Assembly (NCBI RefSeq): GCF_003590875.1
Contig: NZ_QYUN01000002.1
Coordinates: 1,550,001-1,614,000, forward strand
DNA: 64,000 nucleotides
Direction: 5' to 3'
DNA from: Noviherbaspirillum cavernae
GTDB lineage: Bacteria > Pseudomonadota > Gammaproteobacteria > Burkholderiales > Burkholderiaceae_D
How positions within the stretch are numbered: position 1 is the stretch's first letter; each line of letters begins with the position of its first letter. The position numbers and the translations under genes were made by a program. Shown one piece after another: positions 44,875 to 55,550 of the stretch. A model generated the notes under the pieces. That model worked only from the letters and a program-made list of their open reading frames with translations, was not told the origin of the DNA and made no database searches.

Positions 44875-45075
44875 ATGACGCCTTCCGAAGAAATAAAGCA
44901 ACGCATCATTGAATTGGAAGTGGAGCATCGCGATCTGGATGCCGTCATCGACCTGCTGGTGTGTGACATCCGCCACGACGAGTTGCAATTGCGGCGCCTG
45001 AAAAAGCGCAAGTTGCAGCTGAAGGATCACATCACATTGCTGAAAATGCAACTCATTCCCGATATTCCCGCCTGA
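44875..45075 (+). CDS. YdcH/DUF465 family protein
   Basis: 66-residue helical hairpin with the DUF465 pattern: IKQRIIELEVEHRDLDAVID, then DELQLRRLKKRKLQLKDHI. Function unknown; small YdcH proteins form coiled-coil dimers. It stands upstream of the helicase gene. Confidence 0.88.
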   Translation: MTPSEEIKQRIIELEVEHRDLDAVIDLLVCDIRHDELQLRRLKKRKLQLKDHITLLKMQLIPDIPA

Positions 45076-45121
45076 GCCTTTCACGGTGCAGGGAATTACC
45101 CTTTTCTGAATTGTTATTGCT

Positions 45122-47110
45122 TTGACCGAGAATGCCCTCACCACGCCGGCTCCGGGTGGCCACGATGCCGACATCGAGCAGTTGTTTGACGCAAATGGTT
45201 TGTTGAGTCAGGCGGTGGAGGGCTTTCGTCCGCGCCAGTCGCAGACCGAAATGGCCAAGGCGATTGCGCGCGCAATTTCGGAACAGAAAACCCTGATCGC
45301 CGAGGCTGGCACCGGCACTGGCAAGACGTTCGCCTATCTGGTTCCTGCCTTGTTGTGGGGTGGCAAGGTCATCGTTTCGACCGGTACCAAGAATTTGCAG
45401 GATCAGCTCTATCTGCGTGACATTCCCATGGTGCGCAAGGCCCTCAATGCGCCGGTTTCGATAGCGCTGCTCAAGGGACGGGCCAACTATGTTTGCCATT
45501 TCCATCTCGAACGTACGCTGCAAAACGGACGGCTGACCTCGCGCGACGATGTCGGCTATTTGCGCGAGATTTCACGCTTCATCAAATCGACCGGTTCAGG
45601 CGACAAGGCCGAGCTGTCGAAGGTGCCTGAGTCCGCGCCGGTGTGGAATCTGGTGACGTCAACGCGCGATACCTGTTTGGGAGCGGAGTGTCAGTACTAT
45701 CAAGACTGTTTCGTGATGAAGGCGCGCAAGGAAGCGCAGCAGGCGGATGTCGTGGTGGTGAATCACCATCTGTTCTTTGCCGATGTCGCGCTCAAGGACA
45801 CCGGTGTGGCCGAGTTGCTGCCTTCGGCGAATACCATCATTTTCGATGAGGCGCACCAACTGCCGGAGACGGCGACACTCTTTTTCGGCGAAACGGTTTC
45901 AACATCGCAGGTGCTGGAGCTTTGCCGCGACGTGCTGGCGGAAGGACTGGCGCATGCGCGAGATGGCGCGGACTGGCCGCGGGTTGTGGCGCCGGTTGAG
46001 CGTGCCGCGCGTGACTTGCGCCTCGCCTTTCCGCAGGATGTGATTCGGCTGGCTATCGGCCAAATTGCACCGTCGAGCGAGTTCTTTCCCGCGCTCGCCA
46101 AACTGAAGGACGAACTGGATGGCATGATCGCCACGCTGGAGAGTCAGGCGGAGCGCGCCGAGACGATTGAGCAATGCCGTGCAAGGGCCGTCGAGCTTGG
46201 TGCGAAGCTGGTCGCATGGAATGCGCCTGGCGAGCAGATGGAAGGGGCAGAGTTCGTGCTTTGGATTGAGGCATTCACTTCATCGCTGCAAATGCACAAG
46301 ACGCCATTGTCGATTGCGCCGATTTTCAGCAAGCAGCGAGACGGGGCGTCGCGTGCCTGGATCTTTACTTCCGCAACGCTCGCAGTCAAAAACGATTTCA
46401 ATCACTACATGTCGCAGATGGGCCTGTGGAACGAGCCTGCGCAGTCGTGGCCGAGTCCCTTCGACTACGGTCAGCAGGGTCTGCTGTATGTTCCGGAAAA
46501 CCTGCCGCAGCCGAATTCATTCGACTATACCGATGCGGTGATCGACGCTGCGCTGCCGATGATCGAAGCGGCGGGTGGGCGGGCTTTTCTTCTTTGCACA
46601 ACGATACGTGCGGTGAATCGTGTCGCCGAGCGCCTGCGCGACGAATTCGAGAAGCGGAAACTGCCGTTCCCAATGATGGTTCAGGGCGAAGCCGGCCGTA
46701 CGGAGCTGCTCGATCGTTTTCGTTCGGCGGGCAATGCGGTATTGATAGGAAGCCAGAGCTTCTGGGAAGGCGTGGATGTGCGCGGTGAGGCGCTTTCGCT
46801 GGTGGTGATCGACAAGCTGCCCTTTGCGCCGCCTGATGACCCTGTCCTGGCGGCTCGAATCGAGGCCTTGGAAAAGAAAGGCTTGAACGGTTTTGTGCAT
46901 CACCAGCTGCCGGCAGCGATCATCAATTTGAAGCAGGGGGCAGGAAGACTGATTCGCGATGAAAGGGACCGCGGGGTGCTGATGATCTGCGATCCGCGAC
47001 TGATCTCAAAGCCTTATGGAAGGCGAATCTGGCAAAGCCTGCCGCCGTTCAAGCGTACACGGGACGGAGAAGTCGCGAAGGCATTCTTCATCCAGCAGCG
47101 AGAGGATTGA
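45122..47110 (+). CDS. DinG/YoaA-like ATP-dependent DNA helicase
   Basis: XPD-type superfamily 2 helicase, 662 residues. Walker A IAEAGTGTGKTFAYLVPALL; iron-sulfur cluster Cys in NYVCHFHLER, TRDTCLGAECQYYQDC; DEAH box IIFDEAHQLPETA; motif VI KQGAGRLIRDERDRG. Resembles YoaA/DinG, which unwind 5'-tailed DNA in repair. Start appears to be TTG 45122, since no ATG occurs in frame until residue ~44 and the N-terminus (DANGLLSQAVEGFRPRQSQTEMA) is well conserved. Confidence 0.93.
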   Translation: MTENALTTPAPGGHDADIEQLFDANGLLSQAVEGFRPRQSQTEMAKAIARAISEQKTLIAEAGTGTGKTFAYLVPALLWGGKVIVSTGTKNLQDQLYLRDIPMVRKALNAPVSIALLKGRANYVCHFHLERTLQNGRLTSRDDVGYLREISRFIKSTGSGDKAELSKVPESAPVWNLVTSTRDTCLGAECQYYQDCFVMKARKEAQQADVVVVNHHLFFADVALKDTGVAELLPSANTIIFDEAHQLPETATLFFGETVSTSQVLELCRDVLAEGLAHARDGADWPRVVAPVERAARDLRLAFPQDVIRLAIGQIAPSSEFFPALAKLKDELDGMIATLESQAERAETIEQCRARAVELGAKLVAWNAPGEQMEGAEFVLWIEAFTSSLQMHKTPLSIAPIFSKQRDGASRAWIFTSATLAVKNDFNHYMSQMGLWNEPAQSWPSPFDYGQQGLLYVPENLPQPNSFDYTDAVIDAALPMIEAAGGRAFLLCTTIRAVNRVAERLRDEFEKRKLPFPMMVQGEAGRTELLDRFRSAGNAVLIGSQSFWEGVDVRGEALSLVVIDKLPFAPPDDPVLAARIEALEKKGLNGFVHHQLPAAIINLKQGAGRLIRDERDRGVLMICDPRLISKPYGRRIWQSLPPFKRTRDGEVAKAFFIQQRED

Positions 47111-47121
47111 TTCGTCTCGCT

Positions 47122-47158
47122 GCGAAGCCTGCAGCAGGAGTGCTGCAGGCTTCGCGGT
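47122..47158. terminator. Bidirectional intrinsic terminator
   Basis: 15-bp perfect stem GCGAAGCCTGCAGCA / TGCTGCAGGCTTCGC around a four-base loop, then GGTTTTC. Lies between convergent helicase and oxidoreductase genes. Confidence 0.92.
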
Positions 47159-47164
47159 TTTCAT

Positions 47165-48145
47165 TCAGCGCTGCGGCTGAATCACGATTTTCCCTGTTAC
47201 CTTGCGCGCGGCCATGTCGTTCAGCGCCTGTGGTGTTTCCGCCAGCGCGTAACGTCCGGAGATATGCGGCTTGACCTTGCCTTCGGCCATCCAGGTCATC
47301 AGTTCGCGCATTGCTGCGGCATTGGCCTTTGGCTCGCGCTTGGTGAATTCACCCCAGAACACGCCGACCAATGAGGCGCCCTTCAGCAGCGGCAAGTTCA
47401 ACGGCAATTTCGGAATCTCGCCATTGGCAAACCCGATGACGAGATAACGGCCGCGCCAGGCAATCGAGCGGAACGCCGGCTCCGCGTATATTCCGCCCAC
47501 CGGATCGTAAATGACGTCGGGTCCCTTGCCGTCGGTGGCGGCCTTGATTGCTTCACGCAGGTCCTGCGTGCTGTAGTTGATCGTGGCATCGGCTCCATGC
47601 GCCTTGCACACTTCCAGCTTCTCATCGGTCGATGCGGCCGCGATGACACGTGCGCCAAGCGCTTTGCCGATTTCAATGGCAGCGAGGCCGACGCCGCCCG
47701 CTGCACCGAGGACCAGCATGGTTTCCCCCGCTTTCAGTTGCGCCCGATCCGCCACTGCGTGATGCGAAGTTCCATAGGTGAGCGTCACTGCTGCTGCTGT
47801 GTCGAAGTCCATCCCCGGCGGCATCGGCATGACCATCTGAACCGGTACCGCAATCTGCTGCGCGAACGCGCCCTGAGTCGCGAAAGCCAGCACCTTGTCA
47901 CCCGCCTTGAAAGTCGTCACACCGTCGCCAACGGTGCGTACCACGCCGGCGAGTTCGTTACCGGGTGTGAAAGGCAGTTCGGGTTTGAACTGATACTTGT
48001 TTTGAATGATCAGCACGTCCGGGAAGTTGACACCTGCAGCATGGATGTCGATAACAACCTGACCCGGGCCGGGAACGATATCCGGGAGCTCCTCAACAAC
48101 CAGAGTATCGGGCAGGCCCCAAGCCTTGCAGAGGACAGCTTTCAT
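47165..48145 (-). CDS. NADPH:quinone oxidoreductase-like protein (MDR family)
   Basis: 326-residue medium-chain reductase, zinc-free. N-terminal GroES-like domain (GPGQVVIDIHAAGVNFPDVL and TPGNELAGVVRTVGDG) and a Rossmann domain with MLVLGAAGGVGLAAIEIGKALGA. C-terminal SGRYALAETPQALNDMAARKVTGK. Prefers NADPH; substrate unknown. A TetR-like palindrome lies 21 bases upstream of ATG 48145. Confidence 0.92.
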   Translation of the reverse strand: MKAVLCKAWGLPDTLVVEELPDIVPGPGQVVIDIHAAGVNFPDVLIIQNKYQFKPELPFTPGNELAGVVRTVGDGVTTFKAGDKVLAFATQGAFAQQIAVPVQMVMPMPPGMDFDTAAAVTLTYGTSHHAVADRAQLKAGETMLVLGAAGGVGLAAIEIGKALGARVIAAASTDEKLEVCKAHGADATINYSTQDLREAIKAATDGKGPDVIYDPVGGIYAEPAFRSIAWRGRYLVIGFANGEIPKLPLNLPLLKGASLVGVFWGEFTKREPKANAAAMRELMTWMAEGKVKPHISGRYALAETPQALNDMAARKVTGKIVIQPQR

Positions 48146-48165
48146 GTAGTCTCCTTGTGTTTATA

Positions 48166-48183
48166 AAAACGAACGGTCGTTTT
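48166..48183. promoter_or_regulatory. TetR-type palindromic operator candidate
   Basis: AAAACGAACGGTCGTTTT has perfect 7-base arms AAAACGA/TCGTTTT around four bases. It lies directly upstream of the oxidoreductase start. No TetR gene is adjacent, so a regulator elsewhere is assumed. Confidence 0.55.
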
Positions 48184-48253
48184 ATTCTAGGCGTATGCCA
48201 CAAAATGTCAATATCTGTAAAGCTCAAAAGATTGCTTCGGGTAAAATCGACTT

Positions 48254-48991
48254 ATGAAAATTCTTATCAGCAATGACGATGGTTATCTTGCGCCAGGTGT
48301 GATCGCATTGGCCGAGACACTCACGCCGATTGCCGAAATTATCGTTGTCTCGCCGGACAGCAATCGCTCCGGCAGCTCCAATTCCCTGACGCTCGATCGA
48401 CCGCTTTCTGTTTATCAGGCAGCCAATGGTTTTCATTTCGTGAATGGCACGCCGACCGACTGTGTCCATGTGGCGTTGACTGGCGGCCTGTCATTCAAGC
48501 CAGATCTGGTAGTGTCAGGCATCAACCAAGGGCAGAACATGGGCGACGATACACTTTACTCCGGTACTGTTGCCGCTGCGACTGAAGGATTTCTGTTCGG
48601 CATTCCTGCCATTGCTTTCTCCCAAGTGGAGAAAGGATGGGCGCACCTCGACTCTGCGGCGAAAATTGCGAGAGAGATCGTGGAACGCAACTTCGACATG
48701 TTGCAAAAACCTTATCTTCTCAATGTGAACATTCCCAATTTGCCGCACGAGCAGATCAAAGGAATTATGGCAACGCGTCTGGGCAAACGGCATGAATCGG
48801 AGCCGGTAATCAAGACACACGATCCACATGGCCGCGACATCTTCTGGATAGGGCCTTCGGGCAAGGAAAAGGATGCAGGGGAGGGTACGGATTTTCATGC
48901 CGTGGCACACGGCTTCGTCTCGATCACACCGCTGCAGGTGGACTTGACGCACACGGCACAGCTGAATGTGCTCAAGAAGGGATTGTCATGA
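48254..48991 (+). CDS. surE: 5'/3'-nucleotidase SurE
   Basis: Survival protein that dephosphorylates nucleoside monophosphates. 245 residues. Metal-binding start [59 protein letters not shown] and [11 protein letters not shown] match the family. First gene of surE-pcm-nlpD-rpoS; its stop overlaps the pcm start by four bases. Confidence 0.97.
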   Translation: MKILISNDDGYLAPGVIALAETLTPIAEIIVVSPDSNRSGSSNSLTLDRPLSVYQAANGFHFVNGTPTDCVHVALTGGLSFKPDLVVSGINQGQNMGDDTLYSGTVAAATEGFLFGIPAIAFSQVEKGWAHLDSAAKIAREIVERNFDMLQKPYLLNVNIPNLPHEQIKGIMATRLGKRHESEPVIKTHDPHGRDIFWIGPSGKEKDAGEGTDFHAVAHGFVSITPLQVDLTHTAQLNVLKKGLS

Positions 48992-49848
48992 CAGAACGAG
49001 GCAAGCGCTTTCCGCTGTCATTGTCATCCGTGGTCGAAAAGCCGGCCAAGTCAGCACAGACCCCACGTGCATCGTTGAACAATGTTGCAACACCTCAAAC
49101 AGCCACAAAGAATGCTGCGCAACATCTGACGCGGCCATCTCCAGTTGCGAATGCGCATACCAGATCGATGCCGCAGCCGGCAGTGCCGGTCGCATCACAA
49201 CGACCGCTGGTATCGGATGCAATCCGGGCGGCGATGGTGGCGCGTGTCGCCAAGCAGGGAGTCAGGGATGGCAAGGTGCTGGCAGCGATGGAAGCGGTGC
49301 CGCGGCACATGTTTGTGGAGCCGGGCCTGTCGGGTCAGGCCTACGTTGATGCCTCCCTGCCGATCGGCCACCATCAGACGATTTCCCAGCCATATATCGT
49401 GGCCCGCATGATCGAGGTCATGCGCGATAACGGCAATGGCGGCGAACTGAGCCGCGTGCTTGAAATTGGGACGGGCTGTGGTTATCAGGCTGCCGTGCTG
49501 TCGCTTGTGGCGAAAGAAGTGTATTCAATAGAGCGCATCAAGCCGCTTCACGAATTGGCAAAATCGAACTTGCGTCCGCTGCGCATCGCCAATATCCGCT
49601 TGCATTATGGAGATGGTATGCTAGGGCTTCCGCAAGCAGGGCCTTTCGACGGCATCATTCTGGCCGCAGCCGGCCTGGAAGTGCCGCGAACGCTGCTGGA
49701 GCAGATGAGTGTCGGCGGCCGCCTGGTGGCACCTGTCGGCGAGCGTCATCAAGTGCTGCAACTGATCGAGCGCGTCAGTAAATTCGAGTGGACCAATGTC
49801 ACACTGGAAGCCTGTCACTTTGTTCCGCTGCGCCCGGGCGTTGTTTGA
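48988..49848 (+). CDS. pcm: Protein-L-isoaspartate O-methyltransferase
   Basis: Repairs isoaspartyl residues using S-adenosylmethionine. 286 residues, ~75 more than E. coli Pcm. The first ~70 residues are Ser/Ala/Pro-rich and probably disordered. The catalytic domain has [53 protein letters not shown] and [20 protein letters not shown] overlaps the surE stop (ATGA), so translation is coupled. Confidence 0.96.
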   Translation: MTERGKRFPLSLSSVVEKPAKSAQTPRASLNNVATPQTATKNAAQHLTRPSPVANAHTRSMPQPAVPVASQRPLVSDAIRAAMVARVAKQGVRDGKVLAAMEAVPRHMFVEPGLSGQAYVDASLPIGHHQTISQPYIVARMIEVMRDNGNGGELSRVLEIGTGCGYQAAVLSLVAKEVYSIERIKPLHELAKSNLRPLRIANIRLHYGDGMLGLPQAGPFDGIILAAAGLEVPRTLLEQMSVGGRLVAPVGERHQVLQLIERVSKFEWTNVTLEACHFVPLRPGVV

Positions 49849-49903
49849 AGCCGGTTCCATCGGTCTGCCGCCCAACCATGCCGCAGCCCCGACAATTGAA
49901 TGT

Positions 49904-50884
49904 ATGAGAATGAAAAAAGCACGTTTAGTATGCATTGCAATCCTGCCCGGCCTGATCGCCGCCTGTAGCACCACTCGTCACTCGGCTCCCGTGGTGGACC
50001 GGGCTGCCGGTGCCAAAACGGCCGAAGTGCCGAAGACCGCCCCAACCGCTCTTGGCGCGCCGAAGCAAATGGATGGCAAAGGCTTCTATACAGTCAAAAA
50101 AGGCGACACTCTGCATCAGATCGCATATGAGTTCGGTCAGAATTACCGCGATCTGGTTGCATGGAATAATCTTGCCAATCCCAATGACATCAAGGTGGAT
50201 CAAGTATTGCGTGTATCCCCGCCCGACCAAGGCGCGGCAGGCGGTGTGCAAGTCGGCAGCGTCGCTGCAACATCCGGTGTCGAGGTAAGGCCGCTGTCGC
50301 AAACTGGCGTCTCGGCGAATGGCTCTGCACCAAACAAGACTGCACCTCGCGGAGAGAAACGACCATATTCCGACGGTACTCTGGCCGAAATGCAAAAACC
50401 GGAGGGGGCGGCTGGCGCGACTCCAGCGGCCACTGCGAAGGCCGAAGCGCCAAAGTTGTCGGATGCGAAGCTTGCGGAAAAACACTCGGATCCACAGAGC
50501 AATGCGGCAGTGGATGATGAGGGGATAGCATGGATCTGGCCTGCCGACGGCAAGGTCATTTCACACTTTAGCGATGGCAAGAAAGGCATCGATATTGCCG
50601 GCAAACTCGGACAGCCTGTTGTGGCAGCGGGCTCGGGCAAGGTCTTGTATGCGGGCAGTGGAATTCGCGGATACGGGAACCTGGTGATCGTAAAACACAC
50701 CAATAGCTTGTTGTCCGCGTATGCGCATAACAAAACCATCTTTGTAAAAGAGGATCAAACTGTTAACAAAGGCCAAAAGATTGCAGAGATGGGGAACTCT
50801 GATACTGATGCGGTGAAACTCCACTTTGAAATTCGGCAGCAAGGCAAACCCGTTGATCCATCAAAATTTCTGCCAAACCGCTAA
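49904..50884 (+). CDS. nlpD: NlpD-type lipoprotein (LysM + degenerate M23)
   Basis: Outer-membrane lipoprotein activating cell-wall amidases. 326 residues from ATG 49904 (an ATG at 49910 is equally possible). Lipobox LIAAC. LysM domain FYTVKKGDTLHQIAYEFG with LVAWNNLANPNDIKVDQVL. A disordered Ala/Pro linker precedes the C-terminal M23 domain, whose zinc ligands are lost: GKKGIDIAG in place of H-x-G-x-D, and KLHFEIRQQGKPVDPSKFL. This is typical of regulators, not enzymes. Ends one base before rpoS, whose promoter often lies within nlpD. Confidence 0.95.
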   Translation: MRMKKARLVCIAILPGLIAACSTTRHSAPVVDRAAGAKTAEVPKTAPTALGAPKQMDGKGFYTVKKGDTLHQIAYEFGQNYRDLVAWNNLANPNDIKVDQVLRVSPPDQGAAGGVQVGSVAATSGVEVRPLSQTGVSANGSAPNKTAPRGEKRPYSDGTLAEMQKPEGAAGATPAATAKAEAPKLSDAKLAEKHSDPQSNAAVDDEGIAWIWPADGKVISHFSDGKKGIDIAGKLGQPVVAAGSGKVLYAGSGIRGYGNLVIVKHTNSLLSAYAHNKTIFVKEDQTVNKGQKIAEMGNSDTDAVKLHFEIRQQGKPVDPSKFLPNR

Positions 50885-51913
50885 ATGACACGAATCCCCC
50901 ACGATCCACTCAATGATGAAGCGCCGTCGGACGATTTGGCCGATGATATTTCGCTGAATTCGGCTGACGACGCAGACGGTGCGCTTGTCGATGGGGGCGT
51001 TGAGGCCGATCGGATAGGTGGGGACGTTGCCGTAGCCGATCCGGTGGACGAATTGAAAACCGTATTGGCCGCAGAGCTGTCAACGGACACGACCCAGCAC
51101 TACCTCAATCAGATCGGTGCACGTCCATTGCTGACAGTGGCAGAAGAAGTCCATTACGCCACACTCGCAAAGCGCGGGGAATTTGACGCAAGGCAAAAGA
51201 TGATCGAGCACAACCTGCGTCTCGTGGTTTCGATTGCCAAACATTACATCAACCGCGGCGTGGTGCTGCTCGACTTGATCGAGGAAGGCAATCTTGGTCT
51301 GATGCGCGCGATCGACAAGTTCGAGCCAGAGCGCGGTTTTCGTTTTTCGACCTATGCAACCTGGTGGATACGCCAGAGCATCGAACGCGCGATCATGAAC
51401 CAGGCACGCACCGTACGATTGCCGGTCCACATGGTGCGTGAGTTGAATCAGATCTTGCGCGCCAAGTATCACCTCGAGGCGCAGCACCACGATGGCAAGG
51501 ATGCGACCGCAGAAGACATTGCACACCTGGTCGATCGACCTGTGGAGGATGTGCAGGATATTCTTGCATTGTCGGAGCATGCGACCTCGCTCGACGCGCC
51601 GCTGGACAACGACCCGCAGGCCAGCTTGATGGACATGCTGCCGGGCGATGCCGCAGACGGTCCCGATTCCCGTGCCGAGCACCATGAAATGACAGTGCTC
51701 GTGCGCGACTGGCTGAAGAAGCTGCCGGACAAACAGCGCATCGTCATCATTCGGCGATTCGGTCTGGACAATGACGATCCTGCGACGCTTGAAGAGCTGG
51801 CTGCAGAGATGAGCGTTACCCGTGAACGCGTACGCCAAATTCAGCAAGAGGCCTTGGTCAAACTCAAGCGCGCCTTGACTGCGCGCGGTGTCGGCAAGGA
51901 CGCATTGTTGTGA
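50885..51913 (+). CDS. rpoS: RNA polymerase sigma factor RpoS
   Basis: Stationary-phase sigma factor, 342 residues. Acidic N-terminus, then region 1.2/2 ([60 protein letters not shown]), region 3 and region 4.2 ([20 protein letters not shown]). It follows nlpD directly, as in Escherichia coli, and its stop overlaps the next start by four bases. Confidence 0.97.
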   Translation: MTRIPHDPLNDEAPSDDLADDISLNSADDADGALVDGGVEADRIGGDVAVADPVDELKTVLAAELSTDTTQHYLNQIGARPLLTVAEEVHYATLAKRGEFDARQKMIEHNLRLVVSIAKHYINRGVVLLDLIEEGNLGLMRAIDKFEPERGFRFSTYATWWIRQSIERAIMNQARTVRLPVHMVRELNQILRAKYHLEAQHHDGKDATAEDIAHLVDRPVEDVQDILALSEHATSLDAPLDNDPQASLMDMLPGDAADGPDSRAEHHEMTVLVRDWLKKLPDKQRIVIIRRFGLDNDDPATLEELAAEMSVTRERVRQIQQEALVKLKRALTARGVGKDALL

Positions 51914-52695
51914 TTCCTGTTTTGGTGTTCGACATCGAGACGATTCCCGATGTGACGGGTTTGCGTGCGCTGAACAATCATCCTGCATCGATGACGGATG
52001 CGGATGTTGCCGCTGCTGCGTTCGCGGCCCGGCGCGAGAAGAGTGGCACTGACTTCCTCCAGCATCACCTGCACAAGATTGCCGCCATATCCTGCGCGTT
52101 CCGCGATGATGATGGTTTCAGGGTACGCTCGTTGGGAAACCTGGAGGATCAGGAAGGAAAACTCGTTCAGGATTTTTTCCGCATCATCGACAAATACTCG
52201 CCGCAGCTGGTGTCGTGGAATGGCGGCGGATTTGATTTGCCGGTCCTGCACTATCGCGCCATGATCAACGGCGTGGTCGCGTCGCGCTACTGGGAAATGG
52301 GTGATGACGATCGCGAGTTCAAATGGAATAATTATCTGAGCCGTTATCACACTCGGCACCTCGACTTGATGGATCTGCTGGCGCTTTATACCGGTCGTGC
52401 AAATGCACCCCTGGATGAACTGGCAAAATTATGCGGTTTCCCCGGCAAGCTCGGCGTCGATGGCTCTCAGGTCTGGAATCTGCACCAGGACGGACGCCTG
52501 AGCGAAATCCGTGACTATTGCGAGACGGATGTGGTCAATACGTATCTCGTCTACTGCCGTTTTCAACTGATGCGAGGCACCCTTGCGAAGGCCGCATACG
52601 ACGCTGAAGTGGCTTTGGTGCGATCCGCGCTCTCATCTTTGGATGGCGCGCATTGGAAAGAATATCTGGCCGCATGGCCGGCACCGCAGTCTTGA
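51910..52695 (+). CDS. DnaQ-like 3'-5' exonuclease (PolB-exo2 family)
   Basis: 261 residues from GTG 51910, overlapping the rpoS stop. Predicted DEDD exonuclease: Asp-Glu in [11 protein letters not shown], Asp in [18 protein letters not shown], and Asp in [39 protein letters not shown] is the family signature. Role in DNA or RNA trimming; the exact substrate is not known. Confidence 0.9.
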   Translation: MIPVLVFDIETIPDVTGLRALNNHPASMTDADVAAAAFAARREKSGTDFLQHHLHKIAAISCAFRDDDGFRVRSLGNLEDQEGKLVQDFFRIIDKYSPQLVSWNGGGFDLPVLHYRAMINGVVASRYWEMGDDDREFKWNNYLSRYHTRHLDLMDLLALYTGRANAPLDELAKLCGFPGKLGVDGSQVWNLHQDGRLSEIRDYCETDVVNTYLVYCRFQLMRGTLAKAAYDAEVALVRSALSSLDGAHWKEYLAAWPAPQS

Positions 52696-52757
52696 ACCAC
52701 ACTGATTAATTTTTCAATTCCCGGGCGATAAGCGCCCGACATGTCTACATAATCCAT

Positions 52758-54101
52758 ATGCAGCACCAACTTATCGATATCGAGTCGCTCGACATGGAAG
52801 CTCGCGGCATCGGCCATCTGAAGAACGAAGACGGCACGCAGGGCAAAGTCATTTTCGTGGAAGGAGCCTTGCCCGGCGAGAGAGTCGGCTTTCAGTCGTT
52901 CCGCCGCAAACCCAAATGGGAAGCAGCGACAATGACCGAATTGCATAACGAGTCGTCCTTGCGGGTCAAGCCGCAATGCACTTATTTCGGCACATGCGGC
53001 GGCTGCGCGATGCAGCACCTGGAGCCTTCCGCGCAGGTCGCCATCAAGCAGCGTGTTCTGGAAGATAACCTCTGGCACCTCTCCAAGGTGCGCGCCGAAA
53101 CGATGATGCGACCGATCTATGGCCCGACATGGGGATATCGCTTTCGGGCGCGTCTGTCGGTTCGCAACGTACGCAAGAAAGGCGGCGTCCTCGTCGGTTT
53201 CCATGAGCGGAAATCATCCTATGTCGCCGACATGGAAACCTGTGAAATCCTGCCGCCTCACGTTTCCGCCATGCTGGTGCCACTGCGCCGCCTGGTCGAG
53301 TCGCTGACAATCTTCGAGCAAATACCACAGATGGAATTGGCTGTTGGCGAAGACGTCACTGCGCTGGTGTTGCGCATCATGGCGCCGTTGACCGGAGAGG
53401 ACAAGGAGAAGCTCACCGCGTTTGCGGATCAATACCGGATTCAATGGTGGTTGCAACCCAAGGGGCTGGACACGATTTATCCGTTCTATCCGACGGATGT
53501 GCAACTGCATTATCTGCTGCCGGAGTTCGGCGTGAAGATGCCATTCAAGCCAACCGATTTCACGCAGGTCAATCATCAAATCAATCGTGTGCTGGTTGCA
53601 CGTGCGCTGCGTCTGCTCGATGTGCAGCCGAACGAGCGGGTTGCAGACTTGTTTTGCGGCTTGGGGAATTTCACTTTGCCGCTTGCGACCCAGGCAAAAG
53701 AAGTTGTCGGAATCGAAGGCAGCACGACACTCACGGAACGCGCTCTCGAGAATGCCCGCACAAACGGACTTGCAGGAAAAACCATCTTTTACAGCCGTAA
53801 TTTATTTGAGGCAAAGGCCGAGGATCTGGTCGCGCTAGGCAAGTTTGACCGCATGTTGATCGATCCTCCTCGCGAAGGTGCGGTCGCGGTCTGCCAGGCA
53901 ATTGCCGCTCTCGATGCCGACAATGCGCATCTGAAACCCAAGCGCATCGTCTATGTATCTTGCAATCCTGCCACCCTCGCACGCGATGCGGGTTTGCTGG
54001 TGCATCAGGCTGGGTATGTATTGAAACAAGCGGGTGTGGTGAATATGTTCCCTCACACGGCGCATGTCGAGTCGATGGCGGTATTCGATTTGGCTGGTTA
54101 G
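52758..54101 (+). CDS. rlmD: 23S rRNA (uracil-1939-C5)-methyltransferase RlmD
   Basis: Methylates U1939 of 23S rRNA. 447 residues. N-terminal TRAM domain; [4Fe-4S] cluster Cys in [16 protein letters not shown] with a fourth in [11 protein letters not shown] motif [27 protein letters not shown]; catalytic Cys in [13 protein letters not shown]. Single gene followed by a terminator. Confidence 0.95.
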   Translation: MQHQLIDIESLDMEARGIGHLKNEDGTQGKVIFVEGALPGERVGFQSFRRKPKWEAATMTELHNESSLRVKPQCTYFGTCGGCAMQHLEPSAQVAIKQRVLEDNLWHLSKVRAETMMRPIYGPTWGYRFRARLSVRNVRKKGGVLVGFHERKSSYVADMETCEILPPHVSAMLVPLRRLVESLTIFEQIPQMELAVGEDVTALVLRIMAPLTGEDKEKLTAFADQYRIQWWLQPKGLDTIYPFYPTDVQLHYLLPEFGVKMPFKPTDFTQVNHQINRVLVARALRLLDVQPNERVADLFCGLGNFTLPLATQAKEVVGIEGSTTLTERALENARTNGLAGKTIFYSRNLFEAKAEDLVALGKFDRMLIDPPREGAVAVCQAIAALDADNAHLKPKRIVYVSCNPATLARDAGLLVHQAGYVLKQAGVVNMFPHTAHVESMAVFDLAG

Positions 54102-54114
54102 TGCGAAGCCCACG

Positions 54115-54147
54115 AAAAAAAAGCCGACTTCGCGTCGGCTTTTTTCT
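54115..54147. terminator. Bidirectional intrinsic terminator
   Basis: AGCCGAC (54122-54128), loop TTCGC, GTCGGCT (54134-54140) with A and T runs on each side. Between convergent rlmD and the Bax-inhibitor gene. Confidence 0.92.
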
Positions 54148-54162
54148 GCATCTGTTTTTACT

Positions 54163-54855
54163 TCAGTCGCGATCGCCGCCAAAAATGCCAAGCAGGGCCA
54201 GCAAGTTGGTGAAGATGTTGTACACATCAAGATAGATCGCGAGAGTGGCCGAAATATAGTTCGTTTCGCCACCATTGATGATCTGTTGTACGTCAAACAG
54301 GATATAGGCGGAGAAGATCGCGATTGCCAGCACGGAAACGGCCAAGTACAACGCGGGGATCTGCAAAAAAATGTTGGCGGCCGCAGCGACCAGGATCACG
54401 AGAACACCCGCAAACAACCATTTTCCCAACCCGGAAAAATCGCGTTTCGACACGGTTGCGACAGTCGCCATTGTCGCGAAAATCGCCGCAGTTCCGCCAA
54501 AGGCTGTCATGATCAGCGATGCTCCGTTGGAGAAGCCGAGGATTTGGCCAATCAGACGCGACAGCATCAGCCCCATGAAGAAGGTGAAGCCCAACAGGAC
54601 GGCAACACCAATGCCCGAGTTCTTGGTCTTCTCAATCGCGTAGAAAAATCCGAATGCAACCGCGAGAAAGACCATGAACCCGACGAATGGACTGCCGGCG
54701 AAGAAGGTAAATTCAAACTGAACACCAAGCCACGCGCCAAGTACAGTCGGAATCATCGACAGCGCGAGTAGCCAATAGGTATTGCGCAGCACGCGATTGC
54801 GAGTGATCAGCGATTCAGCGGATGTAGTAAAAGTATGTTGCAGGTTCTGGTCCAT
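54163..54855 (-). CDS. Bax inhibitor-1/YccA family membrane protein
   Basis: 230 residues, seven predicted membrane helices. Family signature in the last helices: ILFDVQQIINGGETNYISATLAIYLDVYNIFTNLL, whose Asp residues form the pH/calcium sensing pair in relatives. In bacteria the group includes YccA, an FtsH modulator, and YetJ, a calcium leak channel. Single gene. Confidence 0.93.
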   Translation of the reverse strand: MDQNLQHTFTTSAESLITRNRVLRNTYWLLALSMIPTVLGAWLGVQFEFTFFAGSPFVGFMVFLAVAFGFFYAIEKTKNSGIGVAVLLGFTFFMGLMLSRLIGQILGFSNGASLIMTAFGGTAAIFATMATVATVSKRDFSGLGKWLFAGVLVILVAAAANIFLQIPALYLAVSVLAIAIFSAYILFDVQQIINGGETNYISATLAIYLDVYNIFTNLLALLGIFGGDRD

Positions 54856-55065
54856 GTTGCCTCCGGATACGATTGTCAGATGCAGGGCATTTCAAAAAAA
54901 CAAGGCACCCTATTAAAACATAAGATAGCGATATTGAAGCGAAGTTCTATATATGCAATTGCTTCCAATCTGACTCTTGGATGGGGGATTTCATGCTAAA
55001 ATCAAAGGTTAGTTGAATTCCTTGTTACCAGCCTTAACCCTTTCTTTTTATTGGAGTTTTTACAG

Positions 55066-55491
55066 ATGGCAATCGAACGTACACTGTCGATTATTAAACC
55101 TGACGCAGTCGCGAAAAACGTGATCGGTCAAATCTACGCCCGTTTTGAAAATGCTGGTTTGAAGGTCGTCGCGGCTCGCATGGTGCATTTGTCTCGTGCC
55201 GAAGCCGAAGGCTTCTACGCGGTACATCGCGAGCGCCCTTTTTTCAAGGATCTGGTGGACTTCATGATTTCCGGTCCGGTCATGGTTCAGGCGCTGGAAG
55301 GCGAAAACGCCATCGCCAAGAATCGTGAACTGATGGGCGCAACCGATCCGAAGAAGGCTGAGAAAGGCACGATTCGCGCGGATTTCGCCGATTCCATCGA
55401 TGCGAACGCTGTACACGGCTCCGACGCTGCTGAAACCGCGCAAGTGGAAGTTGCCTACTTTTTTCCGGCATTGAACGTTTATTCCCGCTGA
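55066..55491 (+). CDS. ndk: Nucleoside diphosphate kinase
   Basis: Balances nucleoside triphosphates. 141 residues, the standard length. [18 protein letters not shown] at the start; active-site His in [23 protein letters not shown] 55066 selected: family start MAIERT; an in-frame codon at 55051 adds five residues with no support. First gene of the ndk-rlmN block. Confidence 0.97.
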   Translation: MAIERTLSIIKPDAVAKNVIGQIYARFENAGLKVVAARMVHLSRAEAEGFYAVHRERPFFKDLVDFMISGPVMVQALEGENAIAKNRELMGATDPKKAEKGTIRADFADSIDANAVHGSDAAETAQVEVAYFFPALNVYSR

Positions 55492-55550
55492 TTCTGACGC
55501 CGTCCCGCTTGCTCCCACACACAGCATGGACGGCACAATGAGATTATTCG

